From: Gerris lacustris
Taxonomy: Eukaryota > Arthropoda > Insecta > Hemiptera > Gerridae
NCBI GenBank assembly: GCA_951217055.1
Contig: OX578286.1
Coordinates: 7,542,033-7,606,032, forward strand
DNA: 64,000 nucleotides
Direction of reading: 5' to 3'
Below the pieces are notes generated by a model, which saw only the letters and a list, made by a program, of their open reading frames with translations, made no database searches and was not told the origin of the DNA. Positions 12,025-23,432 of the stretch are shown here, piece by piece (within the stretch, counting starts at the first letter, position 1; each line of letters opens with the position of its first letter). Made by a program: the position numbers and the translations under genes.

Positions 12025-13490
12025 ATGAAATTAGCACAAATTTTAGTTCTGGCTTTAGTGGGAGTGTGCTGGGTTAATGGTCAAGCCCCAACTACATCTC
12101 CCTCTGCTTCTAATGCACCACCTATAGTAACACCAGCAGCACAAGGAACACCAGCAGCACAAGGAACACCAGCAGCACAAGGAACACCAGCAGTACAAGG
12201 AACACCAGCAGTACAAGCAACACCAGCAGCACAAGCAACACCAGCAACGGCAGCAACACCAGCAACGGCAGCAAAACCAGAAACTGCAGCAACACCAGCA
12301 AAACCAGCAACGGAAGCACCACCAGCAACGGAAGCACCACCAGCAACGGAAGCACCACCAGCAACGGAAGCACCACCAGCAACGGAAGAAAATCCAGCAA
12401 CGGAAGCACCACCAGCAACGGAAGCAAAACCAGCAACTGAAGCACCACCAGCAACGGAAGCAGCACCACCAGCAACGTCTGAATATAAACCTTGCAAGCT
12501 TCTTTTACAAAGGGTGAGCTCATTATAAATTAATTTAATTAAAAGTAAAATTCTAGGACTTTAGTAAAATATTTTAAATGAATAAATTAGGTTTTAACCA
12601 AATTAATTGGTAGCTGACTTTGTAATCGAATAGTTTTTAATTCTAAACAAAGTACATTCCTGACAAACTTCTGTTGATAAAATGTCTCTCTTTATTCCAA
12701 ATCAAGCGACACTACTGTTCGCAGTGTCACTTGGTTTGGAATAAAGAGAGACATGTCTCTAAAAATAAATTTGTAGTTGAGCAGCAGTGTCTCTTAATTT
12801 GAAATAATGGGAGACATTCAGTTTTAAGATAGTTTCGCTCAAACACAAAGGTTATATGCGACAGTTATGACCAAGTTTTTTATGAATGTACTTTATTTCG
12901 AATGCTATAGAATTTAATTTTAGAGAGATGTCTCTCTTTATTCAAAATCAAATGACACAATTGTGCCCATCTCTAGAATTTAATTTTAGAGAGATGTCTC
13001 TCTTTATTCCAAATGAAATGACACAATTCTGCTCATCTGTAGAATTTAATTTTAGAGAGACGTCTCTCTTTATTCCAAATGAAATGACACAATTCTGCTC
13101 ATCTGTAGAATTTAATTTTAGAGAGACGTCTCTCTTTATTCCAAATGAAATGACACAATTCTGCTCATCTGTAGAATTTAATTTTAGAGAGACGTCTCTC
13201 TTTATTCCAAGTGAAATGACACAATTCTGCTCATCTGTAGAATTTAATTTTAGAGAGACGTCTCTCTTTATTATAAATGAAATGACACAATTCTGCTCAT
13301 CTGTAGAATTTAGTTTTAGAGATGTCTCTGTTTATTATAAATGAAATGGCACAATTCTGCTCATCTATAGAATTTTTTGTTTTTGTTACAGTGTGATCCT
13401 AAAACCGATACATGTTGCAGTGGCCTCTTAATAACTAGTTGCCAAGAGGGATTATTATTAGGTTCATACGCTTGTCAAATTGCATTGTAA
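12025..13490 (+). CDS. Gene A: secreted Ala/Pro/Thr-rich protein with knottin-like tail
   Basis: Two exons, 12025-12513 and 13392-13490, predict about 195 residues. Residues 1-19 form a clear signal peptide (MKLAQILVLALVGVCWVNG, then QA). Residues 20-155 are low complexity: TPAAQG-type repeats, then TPATAA, then about eight PPATEA-type units. These are likely sites for O-glycosylation (inference). Exon 1 ends with one Cys and AGG|GTGAGC; exon 2 begins TGT after ...ttacag, so the intron is phase 0. The joined tail has spacing C-x6-C-x6-CC-x7-C-x10-C, the cysteine order of inhibitor-cystine-knot peptides. The start is chosen for its signal peptide and for matching gene B. AATAAA lies at 13536-13541. 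I do not recognise the family; a salivary, silk, gut-mucus or antimicrobial role are all possible and none is shown. The splice is supported by the matching structure of gene C. Confidence 0.75.
12683..12753. repeat. 31-bp-arm hairpin in gene A intron
   Basis: Arms 12683-12713 and 12723-12753 start and end with tgtctctctttattcc and its complement. They differ at only two positions, both transition-type, and enclose a 9-base loop. The arm sequence is the core of the downstream 66-bp array. Confidence 0.85.
12908..13370. repeat. 66-bp tandem array in gene A intron
   Basis: Seven units start at 12908, 12974, 13040, 13106, 13172, 13238 and 13304. Each contains a short palindrome around 'gagagacgtctctct' and 'aaatgaaatgacacaattctg'. 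Because 66 is a multiple of three, a 152-codon frame stays open through the array; it lies inside the intron and is most simply non-coding. One degenerate unit is present in the intron of gene B (about 19410-19480), so the array expanded after duplication. Confidence 0.85.
13392..13490 (+). CDS. Gene A exon 2: cysteine-rich tail
   Basis: A 33-codon exon including the stop, preceded by a pyrimidine-rich acceptor (tttttgttttttgttacag) and read in phase 0. It contributes five of the six tail cysteines, including the CCSG motif shared with gene C. It is too short for most ORF callers. A decayed copy lies at 19505-19600. Confidence 0.7.
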   Translation, partial: CDPKTDTCCSGLLITSCQEGLLLGSYACQIAL

Positions 13491-13641
13491 AATAATTTTA
13501 TTGTATTGTTCAGCCAAATGGCTGAATTATAGTGAAATAAATGTTAATATAAATTGTTACTATGAATAAATATATAAATCTAATTAAAAAAACACTTCTT
13601 CATTGTCATAAATCTTGTACCCATTTCTACAGGATGCGTAG

Positions 13642-14340
<699 letters not shown>

Positions 14341-14700
14341 AATACTGTATAAAAAGGCGAGCCTGCATTTACTTAGTTATATAATTATTATGTACAAATA
14401 CTTTTACAACAGGCGAGCGTAGTGAGCCTGCAATCATTTTATTAAATAAAATATTTACTACAATGCTGTATAAACAGGCGAGCGTAGCGAGCCTGCATTA
14501 ATATTATAAAATAAATATTACGTACAAATGCTGTAAAACCAGGCGAGAGCAGCGAGCCCTCAATAATTTTATTAAATAAAGATTATATAGTAATGCTGTA
14601 TAAATGGCCGAACGTAGCGAGCCTGCATCAATATTATTAAATAAAGATTAGGTAGGTAAACAGGTTAGCGTGGTGAGCCTGCAATAACTTTATTAAATAT
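14341..14700. repeat. Tandem array of GC-rich hairpins, period about 60-66 bp
   Basis: Five to six degenerate units, each with the hairpin caggc-gagcgtagcga-gcctg followed by 'ttattaaataaa' and 'tacaaatgctgtataaa'. Such hairpins resemble the 3' hairpin of Helitron/Helentron elements, here repeated in tandem. Confidence 0.75.
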
Positions 14701-15130
14701 GGATTTTGTACGGATGAAAGGAAAACAGTTTTTACTCCTGAGAAATGAATTTATACAAAATTAAATTCGGCTCACAGCATCTCGGCTTTCTTTTGACAAT
14801 TTTAAATATAAGATTGGGTCCAATAATGTGACGATTAAAGAGGAAGATTGTAGTCAGCATGATATGCCATTCATTGTTTTAAAAGGCTTTATGAGTAGCA
14901 AATGAATATGTAACTATTGTTACAAAAGTTTTGCAACAAATGTGACCGAGATATGCTGTTTTAAGTAAAAAAATTTTAAACCTGTTTTCAGGTTGAATAA
15001 GATTATGTTAGGTTTTCACCGAAAAAATGATGCTGTTATAGCAATTATGAGAACATAGTATGGGTGATATAAGACCACAATCTACGCGAGTTCTTTATGC
15101 ACCGCATTACTAGTTAAAACTTTTTTGAAC
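14701..15130. other. Intergenic sequence, no gene seen
   Basis: AT-rich; one segment near 14850 resembles the 14.0 kb repeat. No supported coding. Confidence 0.4.
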
Positions 15131-15680
15131 GCAAGCTTTGTGATCGTCCTGAAGAACGAAAAATGTTTAGGTCTCCTATTTCTGAAATTCCGAGACAGAA
15201 ATCGTTTCAGTGGTTTCGCCCATTTGTTTTTATTCCAGTGTCTGTTTGTCAGTGGATCTGCCGGTTTGTCGTTCAATTATTGCAAACCAACATATTAGTC
15301 ACAATTAGCCCATTGTTGATCCCATATAAGTTATAACTTTCTGTGCCCATTTGTTTCTCTTTTACATGCGCACAAATATACATTTATTTACATCAATATC
15401 TTCAAAAGTACTCATCTGATTTTTATGAAATTTGGATGCTTTGTCCAAAGTAGCCAGCAGGTAGCACCAGATTAATTTCAACCGTCTGCGATCTTTAAGT
15501 TTTGCTAAATAGATGCTTTAATTCATGTAAAATATCAAAACAATTTTGACATATAATATTAAAAGAAAACGAGGGAAACAATTAAATTAATTAGACAATA
15601 ATGGCTTGCAGAAGCATAAAATCAATCGAGTATACGTGCTAGGATGCGAGGAAACTATGTGCTACACTAATTGGTAGTAC
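15131..15680 (+). repeat. Family X (subfamily B) repeat, degenerate
   Basis: Runs from 'gcaagctttgtgatcgtcctg' to 'ggatgcgaggaaactatgtg' and 'acactaattggtag'. The internal landmarks 'tagcccattgttgatccc' and 'atttacatcaatatcttc' match the other B copies. The terminal hairpin is lost. Confidence 0.7.
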
Positions 15681-15829
15681 ATTTCATACTTCCTTAGCCG
15701 TTAATTTATTAAATATTGGCATCTATGGTGGTATAATAATGTCTCCATAAGAAACGTCAGTATAATTTGAACAAGCATATTATAAAATTATATTACAATA
15801 AAATTATATGTAAATTAATAATACTTGTA

Positions 15830-16060
15830 GAAGTTTGGAAATAGATGATCATAATAGACTGTTATAATAATTGTATAAATAGTTAACAGAAGATACCTAT
15901 ATTTTACGATACTAAAATATTTCCGAGCTTGCTTCTTCAGACATCTTGGAGTGTTACCTGGAATATGCTGTGAGATTAGGATCTGTACAAAAGGATTAGG
16001 ATGGTAGAATAAGGAGTCGTGAAATTTGTATAGTATAATACTGATCAAGCAACACTGCCA
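15830..16060 (-). mobile_element. Jockey-like LINE 3' fragment
   Basis: On the minus strand, the piece HPNPFVQILISQHIPGN and following residues closely match the C-terminus translated from the LINE at 38834-39954 (there HPN.. and IPGN.. blocks). Only about 50 codons are recognisable. It lies directly upstream of the duplicated flank of gene B. Confidence 0.65.
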
Positions 16061-16416
16061 AATAAAAATACATTCCGATTCAATTTCACAATAAGACTTA
16101 GTCAGACCGATGACGTTACTACAGGAAATAATATAAGTAAACAAAAATACACTTTTCACCCTGTATTATCTATTTTTATCTTGCATTATATTCATTAATA
16201 ATGGTTTGGTGTAATTAACATCGATAATAATAATTGAATCGGCACGGAAATATGAAAGAAATCGCAATAAGTGTTCACAAATGCAATATGTGGTTTTCTT
16301 ATGTAAATCATTAAAAAATATTTATCACATAATAATTGTTCAATTTTAAATACTTTTTAATACGTGTTTAATGTAGTTTTATTTTATCAAAAATAATGAA
16401 ATATGATATGATTTTG

Positions 16417-16452
16417 TATATATAGATAAATTAAATATGTTTAAATTCATTT
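16417..16452 (+). promoter_or_regulatory. Core promoter of gene B
   Basis: TATATATA at 16417-16424 and initiator-like TCATTT at 16447-16452, 32 bases apart. The block 'tgtttaaattcatttagagg' is shared exactly with gene A. Confidence 0.6.
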
Positions 16453-16502
16453 AGAGGTTTGACTTTTAATAGACGTTTAATTTTAAAAAGACCTTTAAAA
16501 TA

Positions 16503-17471
16503 ATGAAATTAGCACACATTTTAATAGTGGTTTTACTGGGAGTGTGCTGGTTTATTGGTCAAGCACAAATTACAGCTGCTCCCGTTGACACTTCAGTAGC
16601 ACCCACTGACACTATAGCTCCACCTACTGACACTTTTGCACCACCCTCTGACACTTCAGCACCAGCCACTGACACTTCAGCACCACCCACTGACACTTTT
16701 GCACCACCTACTGTCACTTCAGCACCACCTACTGTCACTTTTGCACCACCTACTGTCACTTTTGCACCACCTACTCTCACTTCAGCACCACCTACTGACA
16801 CTGCAGCACCACCTACTGACACTTTAGCACCACCTACTGACACTTCAGCACCTCCCACTGGCACTTCAGCCTCAACCGAAGGAACACAAACAACAGAAGC
16901 AACAGAAGCAACACCAGCAACCCAAGCCACTGAAGCAACCCCAGCAACAAAAGCAACCCCAGCAACGAAAGCAACACCAGCAACGATAGCAACCCCAGCC
17001 ACGAAAGCAACACCAGCAACGAAAGCTACCCCAGCCACGAAAGCTACCCCAGCCACGAAAGCTACCCCAGCCACGAAAGCTACCCCAGCCACGAAAGCTA
17101 CCCCAGCCACGAAAGCACCCCCAGCCACAAAAGCTACCCCAGCCACGAAAGCAACACCAGCAACGAAAGCAACCCCAGCAACGAAAGCAACACCAGCCAC
17201 AAAAGCAACCCCAGCTACGAAAGCAACCCCAGCAACGAAAAAAACCCCAGCAACGAAAGCAACCCCAGCAACGAAAGCAACCCTAGCAACGAAAGCAACC
17301 CCTGTAACGAAAGCAACACCAGTAACGAAAGCAATCCCAGTAACGAAAGCAACCCCAGCAACGAAAGCAGCACCTATAACGAAAGCTACTCTAGCAACGA
17401 AAGCAACCCTAGCAACGAAAGCAACCCCTGCAACGAAAGCAACCCCAGCAAAGAAAGCAGGACCACATTAA
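16503..17471 (+). CDS. Gene B: duplicate of gene A, mucin-like ORF, tail lost
   Basis: Open for 322 codons. Residues 1-19 are a signal peptide (MKLAHILIVVLLGVCWFIG) nearly identical to gene A. Residues about 25-120 are PPTDT/PPTVT-type repeats and about 145-320 are some 28 TPATKA-type hexapeptides, a highly basic, Thr/Ala-rich array. The frame ends in ...KAGPH and TAA. Beyond the stop, sequence alignable to the end of gene A exon 1 continues to about 17521, followed by GTGAGT, but it is frameshifted, carries further stops and has lost the cysteine codon. It is therefore either a truncated but still secreted mucin-like protein or a pseudogene. The intact 5' repeat frame and promoter favour recent or continuing expression; neither is proven. 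Confidence 0.65.
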   Translation: MKLAHILIVVLLGVCWFIGQAQITAAPVDTSVAPTDTIAPPTDTFAPPSDTSAPATDTSAPPTDTFAPPTVTSAPPTVTFAPPTVTFAPPTLTSAPPTDTAAPPTDTLAPPTDTSAPPTGTSASTEGTQTTEATEATPATQATEATPATKATPATKATPATIATPATKATPATKATPATKATPATKATPATKATPATKATPATKAPPATKATPATKATPATKATPATKATPATKATPATKATPATKKTPATKATPATKATLATKATPVTKATPVTKAIPVTKATPATKAAPITKATLATKATLATKATPATKATPAKKAGPH

Positions 17472-18032
17472 AATAAGCACTAGCTACAAACCACCCTCGC
17501 AAACTTCACTTAGTAAGCGTGAGTACAACCTAAAAATCCAATATTATAGTTTACAAATTGTCAATAAAATAATTTAAAAGGTAAATATCTAGTAATACAT
17601 TAATTAAAAAACAAAACAAAACATTTTTTGCCAGACGCACACGGTGCGTCATATAGTGCGTCATGTCCGTTTCAGGTATATTTTGTCCTTCCTGTGGCTG
17701 CATGACACACATGGTGCGTGATAAAGTTGTTTTTAATGTTTATCAACAATAAACATTAGGAAACGATTCGGGTGCAATTTCTTGAATGTCTGTGCCCGTA
17801 AAAACATAAATATAACAAAAAAAAAATCCGTTCCACGGAAGGAATTTTTTCTCTCTTCTATGCCGCAGTCAAAGGGTTAAGTCAGGAGCGTAATTAATAG
17901 TTAAATTTAACATCGAAGGATAATCTACTAGTAAATTTGACATCGGAGGGTCTATAAGTGCATTTCACTTCAGGTAATTTATAAGTTTATTGGACATCGG
18001 AGAAAAAGCCATATTTACGGCAGCTTGTTTTA
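17472..18032. other. Decayed exon end and intron start of gene B; non-coding
   Basis: Holds the decayed exon 1 end and donor-like GTGAGT at about 17519. Further on are short inverted segments around 'gcacacggtgcgtcatatag' near 17637-17720. No gene seen. Confidence 0.45.
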
Positions 18033-18300
18033 TTACTTTTGCCATATTACGGGGTTGTCTTGCAATGAATAATATGGGATTTCGGTAAAATACACGTCAC
18101 GATGGGTTTTCGACATATCGCTTCCACTTAAACAAAATATACTCTTGAATATTATTATTTGTTGTTGCTTCGAGTTATCATCAGGATAAGATGCTTTTAG
18201 TAGTGGTAGTGAAACGGCGGACTTCAAACTCTTTGTTACGCGGATTATACCGGAAAAGCCATGGAACACGGCAGTGCCCCCTACCAAGTCAAGCAAAACT
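18033..18300. repeat. Penelope-like terminal repeat fragment, rearranged
   Basis: Contains two inverted pieces of the sequence seen in the Penelope-like copies at 44.9 and 46.4 kb: 'ttcggtaaaatacacgtcac' on the left and, from about 18165, 'gcttcgagttatcatcagga' followed by a decayed hammerhead-like stretch ('agatgcttttagtagtgg', then 'gtgaaacggcgg'). Conserved core bases (CTGAAGA) are lost here. Confidence 0.5.
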
Positions 18301-18753
18301 GTACCATCAGAATGGAAAACCAGCTTTGCAAACTCAGGGCACTTTTGACCAAGTTTGATTGTGCTTTATTTAGTATTGAGGCTTCTTGTTCGTCCGCACA
18401 CGTACACTTGATAATTGATTACCCCTCACAAACACAAACCTTTTCTTTTCCAAATAAAGAAAAATGTTTTTATATAAACGAATAGAGTTATTTGGAAATG
18501 ATAATGTTTAAGTTTGTGATGGGCAGATAATCATCATTTACTTGATCTGGATTGATTTGACTTAGTAGAACTTACTCGGAGAGGGAGACTTGGCTAAACT
18601 AATGATCTCACAACTTTTATGCGAACTTTGCTTATTATTTTACATAAGTGTATTTGTTGGGATTTATTATAACTCAATCACTTATTACTAATATAAAATT
18701 GTAGTTGTGACAAAATAATTAAAAAAAAAAAAAAAACTTTACAAAACGTCAGG

Positions 18754-19378
18754 AAAAAATCGGTCCGAGACAACTCAGACAAACTTTCTCATATACGAGT
18801 TCATAATTACATAGCCCAGTGTTTTCCATATATTAGTTTTCGTATGTACATTTAATTATTATTGAACATTTTATCAAAATTTATCATAAAAATAACTTCT
18901 CCTGGGCGGGGAATCGAACCCGGGCTCTCTCCGTCCGCGTTTTAAGCTATTTTCTCAGGAACTAGATTTTTCCCGGGAAAACGGCTTATATCGTTGGATT
19001 CGTATTCCAATGGACTACATTTCAGAATTTTTTATTCAAAATCGTTGGAACCGTTTTCGAGAAATAATTTTTTTTCCGGTTTTTTCAGAGTTTTTGGGGG
19101 GTAGCGCCCCCAAATTTAGAGCTAAAATTCATTTCTCGATTTCGCCTTGGGGTATGATTTTTCTGAACATGTATGCCAAATATCGTCAAAATCGGCCCAG
19201 TAGTTTAGGCTCCAGGCGTCTGCACAGACGACAGACGACAGACGACAGACGACGGACAGACATTTTTTAAAAACCACTTTTTTGGACTCGGGGGACCTCA
19301 AAACGTGTAAATCCATCAAAATCTCAAAATCGAATTTTCGCGCCATCACAATACTTTCTCTTTATATGAGAAAGTAAA
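18754..19378 (-). repeat. Family Y repeat with tRNA-like segment
   Basis: Similar to the shorter copy at 30424-30855. One end is 'cggtccgagacaactcagac'; the other is a short palindrome tactttctc-atataaa-gagaaagta. On the minus strand a B-box-like GGGTTCGATTCCC lies at about 18909-18921, with an A-box-like segment some 40 bases upstream, suggesting a tRNA-derived part. (CAGACGA)n near 19217-19255 is a simple repeat. Confidence 0.65.
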
Positions 19379-19504
19379 AAGAGACGCTACAACTTTACCT
19401 CTACAATAAAGTTACTTTTGGTAAAGAGATGTCATTCTTTCTTTCAAATCAAGCTGCACTTCTGGTCATTCATAGAATTTATTTTTATTTATTTTTTGTT
19501 CCAG

Positions 19505-19600
19505 TGTAACTTCAAACCGATACCTGTTCCATAGACATCTTACAACAAATCTGCCAAATGGGATTACATGGTATATACTTATGTAATATTCATTAATTCA
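19505..19600 (+). pseudogene. Relict exon 2 of gene B
   Basis: After a well-preserved acceptor (tttttgttccag), this aligns base for base with gene A exon 2: 'tgtaacttcaaaccgatac' against the start of that exon, then 'atctgccaaatgggatta'. A one-base deletion near 19513 shifts the frame, giving an early TAG, and at least two cysteine codons are replaced. The intron between, with one unit of the 66-bp repeat at about 19410-19480, is also recognisable. Confidence 0.75.
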
Positions 19601-19849
19601 ATTCTTAAAAAAAAAAAAATCAATTTACACTATAAATATATTTATTCATATATATTGTATCCAACCCACGAGTGTATATGACCTTTGTAGGCTGACACCA
19701 AAAAAAACACAAATATATATATGATAATATATTGTCTCCATAACAAAGAACTCTTATTAATTATTACAAAATTTTATACCTGTTCTTTTCTGCGAAATGT
19801 CTATAATGTTTAATTTTCTTTTAAATCTCAGTGTAAGTGTTATTTATTT
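19601..19849. other. Intergenic sequence, no gene seen
   Basis: AT-rich, no coding signal and no clear polyadenylation signal for gene B. Confidence 0.4.
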
Positions 19850-20035
19850 AAGTGGAAGTGATCATAGTAGATCGGAGAGTAAAGTATTGGTAAGTTAATT
19901 GTCATATGTACAAACTTTTATATTTAAGTGGAAGTGATCATAGTAGATCGGAGAGTAAAGCATTGAGAAGTGCATTGTCATATGTACAAACTTATATATT
20001 TAAGTGGAAGTGATCATAGTTGATCGGAGAAAACA
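19850..20035. repeat. Tandem repeat, about 75 bp x 2.5
   Basis: Units begin at about 19850, 19926 and 20001 with 'taagtggaagtgatcatag' and contain 'gatcggagagtaaag' and 'ttgtcatatgtacaaac'. Confidence 0.85.
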
Positions 20036-20628
20036 ATAAGTAAAAGTAATATAAATTGAGATTGTGTTGAGACACGTCTTTGACATTTCACCGCGTGTGT
20101 TATCAGGTGCGGGTTCAACTTATGGTTTAACTTATGGTTAAACTTGTGGCACTAGAAGCAACTGGAAGCAACTTGTGGAAGCACTGGAAGCAACTTGTGG
20201 CACTGGAAACAGCCTCTTGGAAGAGGTATATAACACCAGACTGAAATAGATCTACGTCTCATTTTTAACTTACTTGACAGATTTGTAAGGGAGATCCTTA
20301 CTACTGGTAGGGTATCAGTGTATTATCAATTTTCTTGTTCATTCTCTTTACTTCTACCACTCCCAGATAATTCAAGATGATTATCTGTTATCTCTGTGGT
20401 ATAAAGTGAGGTCAGTGCGGGTGACTTGTGGTTCGACTGAAACCAGAAGATAATGGTTTATTAGGTAATTTAAAATCAGTTATTCGGCTTGGGCATGAGT
20501 AAATATTTCAAACCAGAGAGCATCGTCACGAAGTTTTTGACATTTTCATGTCTTTACATGGGTACATAAACTCGAAAAGCGTTACACAAGCGTTACCACA
20601 AAACTACACCAAAAAGCGTTACATGAAA
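20036..20628. other. Intergenic sequence with a short repeat
   Basis: Short direct repeats of 'ggaagcaacttgtgg' type near 20155-20215; otherwise nothing recognised. Confidence 0.4.
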
Positions 20629-21393
20629 ATGTATTCTCAATCGAGAGATGGTTTTATTAGAACCACTCTAAAATCAAGATCGTTGATGCCAGACTTTTCC
20701 CATATGCTACAATAGAAATTTGCATCCATAGAGATAAAGGATAAATGTGTAAATAATAGTGATTGAGAGAAAGATTAAGAGGGTAAAATGTAAATAGTGT
20801 TAATCTGTAATGTTAGTATTGTAAAACCACACTCTTCATGGTTAGTTGGTCGGAAAGGACGTGGGTAGAACTTGAAGTGGAGCCACCTCCTCGTGGTCAG
20901 TTCTTGGTCGTTTTAAAACGCCAAAACGGGCGAGGAGCTGCACATTTTAACCATTTTATATAATCTTACAGTAGATAAAATATAAACATAAACGTGTATA
21001 AATGAACTTTTATGAAAATATCACTTCACACAATTACAAGCCTCGAACGAAAATAAGACGAAAATACAGTTTTTACTGATATTTGCAGAACGCATGCGCG
21101 ATTGGAAAGTGTTTTTAGATTGCAAATATTTTTTTTGTTTTCTTAATAACATCTATTTGTAGAAAGGGTTTTTGAGTATAGCACTTAAAAATATTATATG
21201 GAGCATATTTTTTAAAAAATCCGAAAAATGGTGAAATTTTGAATTTTTTCAAAACTTTAAAGGCTATGCGCGATCGGGAAATTTTGTTTTAAAGAAAATA
21301 AAAACACTTTCTTCTTTATATTTGACACCAGAAGCAACTTTTTTGCCCTATAGCAACTCGGAAAACAAGTTTGATGTTTTTCGAACCACCCTA
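20629..21393 (+). mobile_element. Foldback family arm (partial copy)
   Basis: About 765 bp nearly identical to the right arm of the foldback at 23620-25594, from 'tctcaatcgagagatggttt' to the terminus '..tcgaaccaccctag'. No matching left arm or TSD partner was found, so this copy is truncated on the left. Confidence 0.8.
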
Positions 21394-21833
21394 GTATACA
21401 TTGCTAACTACTTATACATGGCGGAGTTAGAAAAGAAACAAAATTAAAAGTAACGAACTGTTTGTTCCTGGAAGAGTTAAGGCAAAATTAAAAAAACAAA
21501 AACAAATTAAAGCAAGCGTCTTACTATAAATATATATTGAATATAAGAAAAAAGTTGATCATGATAAGTTTATAGTGAAAGAGTATGTTTGTTAAAGGGG
21601 TTTGGATTGAAATAGGACTGTTTTCAACCTACGGCCATATTTTAAATTAATATTTAAAATTAATTGGCCATTAATTTAAAATATTATAAAATATATCTCT
21701 TCCCTACATTATAGCTTCTGCTTGTATCAGGATGAAATTTTACATGATTTTATTTTATTTATTTACAAAACAAAGTGACATTTTTGACATATATAACAAA
21801 AATAATCAAAACAAGTCAAGTAACAGGCTTCCT
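21394..21833. other. Intergenic sequence, no gene seen
   Basis: AT-rich, no supported feature. Confidence 0.4.
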
Positions 21834-22035
21834 TAATACATTTTTTCCCGTCTTTTAAAGGTTACGTATACGCGAGCGTTGCGCGTGAACGCTTGGGCGG
21901 ATAACGTTTTCCGACGAACTCAGCCTAGGCATTGGTAAAATGAACATGTGTACCAAATTCCATCTAACTCGGTGAGCTTTTACTCAAGTTATCGTCATCT
22001 GTAGATTTCGTGAAGGATTTTGCGTGACGGTGATT
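21834..22035 (-). repeat. Family X (subfamily A), internal fragment
   Basis: About 200 bp matching other A copies ('gcttgggcggataacg', 'ttggtaaaatgaacatg', 'actcaagttatcgtcat'). Both ends are missing. Confidence 0.65.
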
Positions 22036-22442
22036 TTGTGACGGTGATTTGGTCGTTTTTTTCGGATTCACTCCCGGGCTCCAGAATGTGCCATAAGGAA
22101 CTTCGTTCCAAAAAATTTATAATTTCTCTTGGCATAATCATTTTGGTACTCTTTTACTTTGTTATCCACCATAACAGAAAACAAAGTGCTGGATAATAAA
22201 GTAAGGTAGACGCTACCATAGGCCTCTTTATCTTAGTTGCCCATCTACATTGATATCCATAAAATGTTGAAAAGTAGGATGGGTAACAAAGTTAATGACT
22301 ATTGACACAAAGGGATATTTAGTCCAATATACTTTGGGACGAAAGCGTATATCACACTTTTGTATATATAATTTCAAAATAAATAAGGTGCGGGTAACAA
22401 AGTAAAAGGTAAAAGAGTGTCGTCAGTTCAAGTTTTGCAGGA

Positions 22443-22990
22443 GTATTAGGCTCAGAGCAAGGAAGGGGTAGAGGGAACAATCCGATTAGAAAAGTGGTTC
22501 ATTATGCTACACCCCTATACTAAACCTCCCAAGCGAGCTCAATCCAAACTAAAGTGACCACGTCGTCACTGGTCCTTGTCTTATTGGTCTATTCCTTGTC
22601 CTTCCATCCCCAAAGTCTTGTAAACAAATCCTTATCAGTAGTATTTATTTGATACCCCTCTCAAAGAAGATTGATATTGGTTATCTACGAACGTTTATTA
22701 ACGATGTTACTGCCTTTAGATAATTAATATGGTCAACAACAAACATTAAAGTACATATTTCTAAAAAAAACTGTATTAAAAATAAAAATATTAAATGTTG
22801 TAAGAAAATATCACTTATTCTTTTCAGTTGATATCAGATAAATTTCGAGTTTTTATCGAGATATCGATACTGTTTCACCAAACTGCCGCTTGGGAGGTTT
22901 AGTATAGGGGTGTAGCATAATAAACCACTTTTTGAGACCTAGATTCTATAGTATTTTCCCTCTACTCCTTCCTTGCTCTGAGGTATTAGG
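22443..22990. mobile_element. 532-bp MITE with 8-bp target duplication
   Basis: The element 22451-22982 is flanked by gtattagg at 22443-22450 and 22983-22990. Its ends are inverted: ctcagagcaaggaagg... and ...ccttccttgctctgag. The inverted similarity extends about 85 bp inward (gctacacccctatac / gtataggggtgtagc). An 8-bp duplication fits hAT or P-type transposition. No transposase ORF. Confidence 0.85.
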
Positions 22991-23432
22991 TCGTCATTTG
23001 CTTTTGAACAACAAACCGTGACTTATATTCATGTCAGGCTTTTTAAATTTCCATGTTCACAGTTAATAATATCATTATGTTGATCCCTGGATTGCCTTCC
23101 AGGGTCAGGATGCCTCATACTTGCAATTTGAAGGACAATTGAAATCTATTTCAGTAAGATAATTGAATAGAGACCAGCGTAGCCAAGTGGTGTAATATCA
23201 TTGATAAGATAATAATTACTTGAGTGAGTTTACAGTTATTTGCCAAAAGAAAAGTCAATTATATAAATCAATTATATCCATTGCAAAATATTGTCAAATT
23301 ACTTAAAAAGAAAGTTATTTGAAGCTATAGTTTGTACTGATAAGATAAACAAAAAGAAAACTAACCTGGAACAGGTAAAAACAAAGAAAATAATTAGTAG
23401 TTTTGCCGTAAAATATGATTATTATTAAAATA
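22991..23432. other. Intergenic sequence, no gene seen
   Basis: AT-rich, no supported feature. Confidence 0.4.

Noticed and set aside
12081..12523. Two long minus-strand open frames opposite gene A exon 1
   Set aside because: Shadows of the GCA/CCA/ACA-rich repeat; no signal peptide or domain, and the plus strand has signal peptide, promoter and splice evidence.
12886..13344. 152-codon repeat protein in gene A intron
   Set aside because: Follows from a 66-bp repeat being a multiple of three; lies between a good donor and acceptor and breaks in gene B.
14341..14700. CRISPR array
   Set aside because: Units are degenerate and spacers are as similar as the repeats; a eukaryotic satellite.
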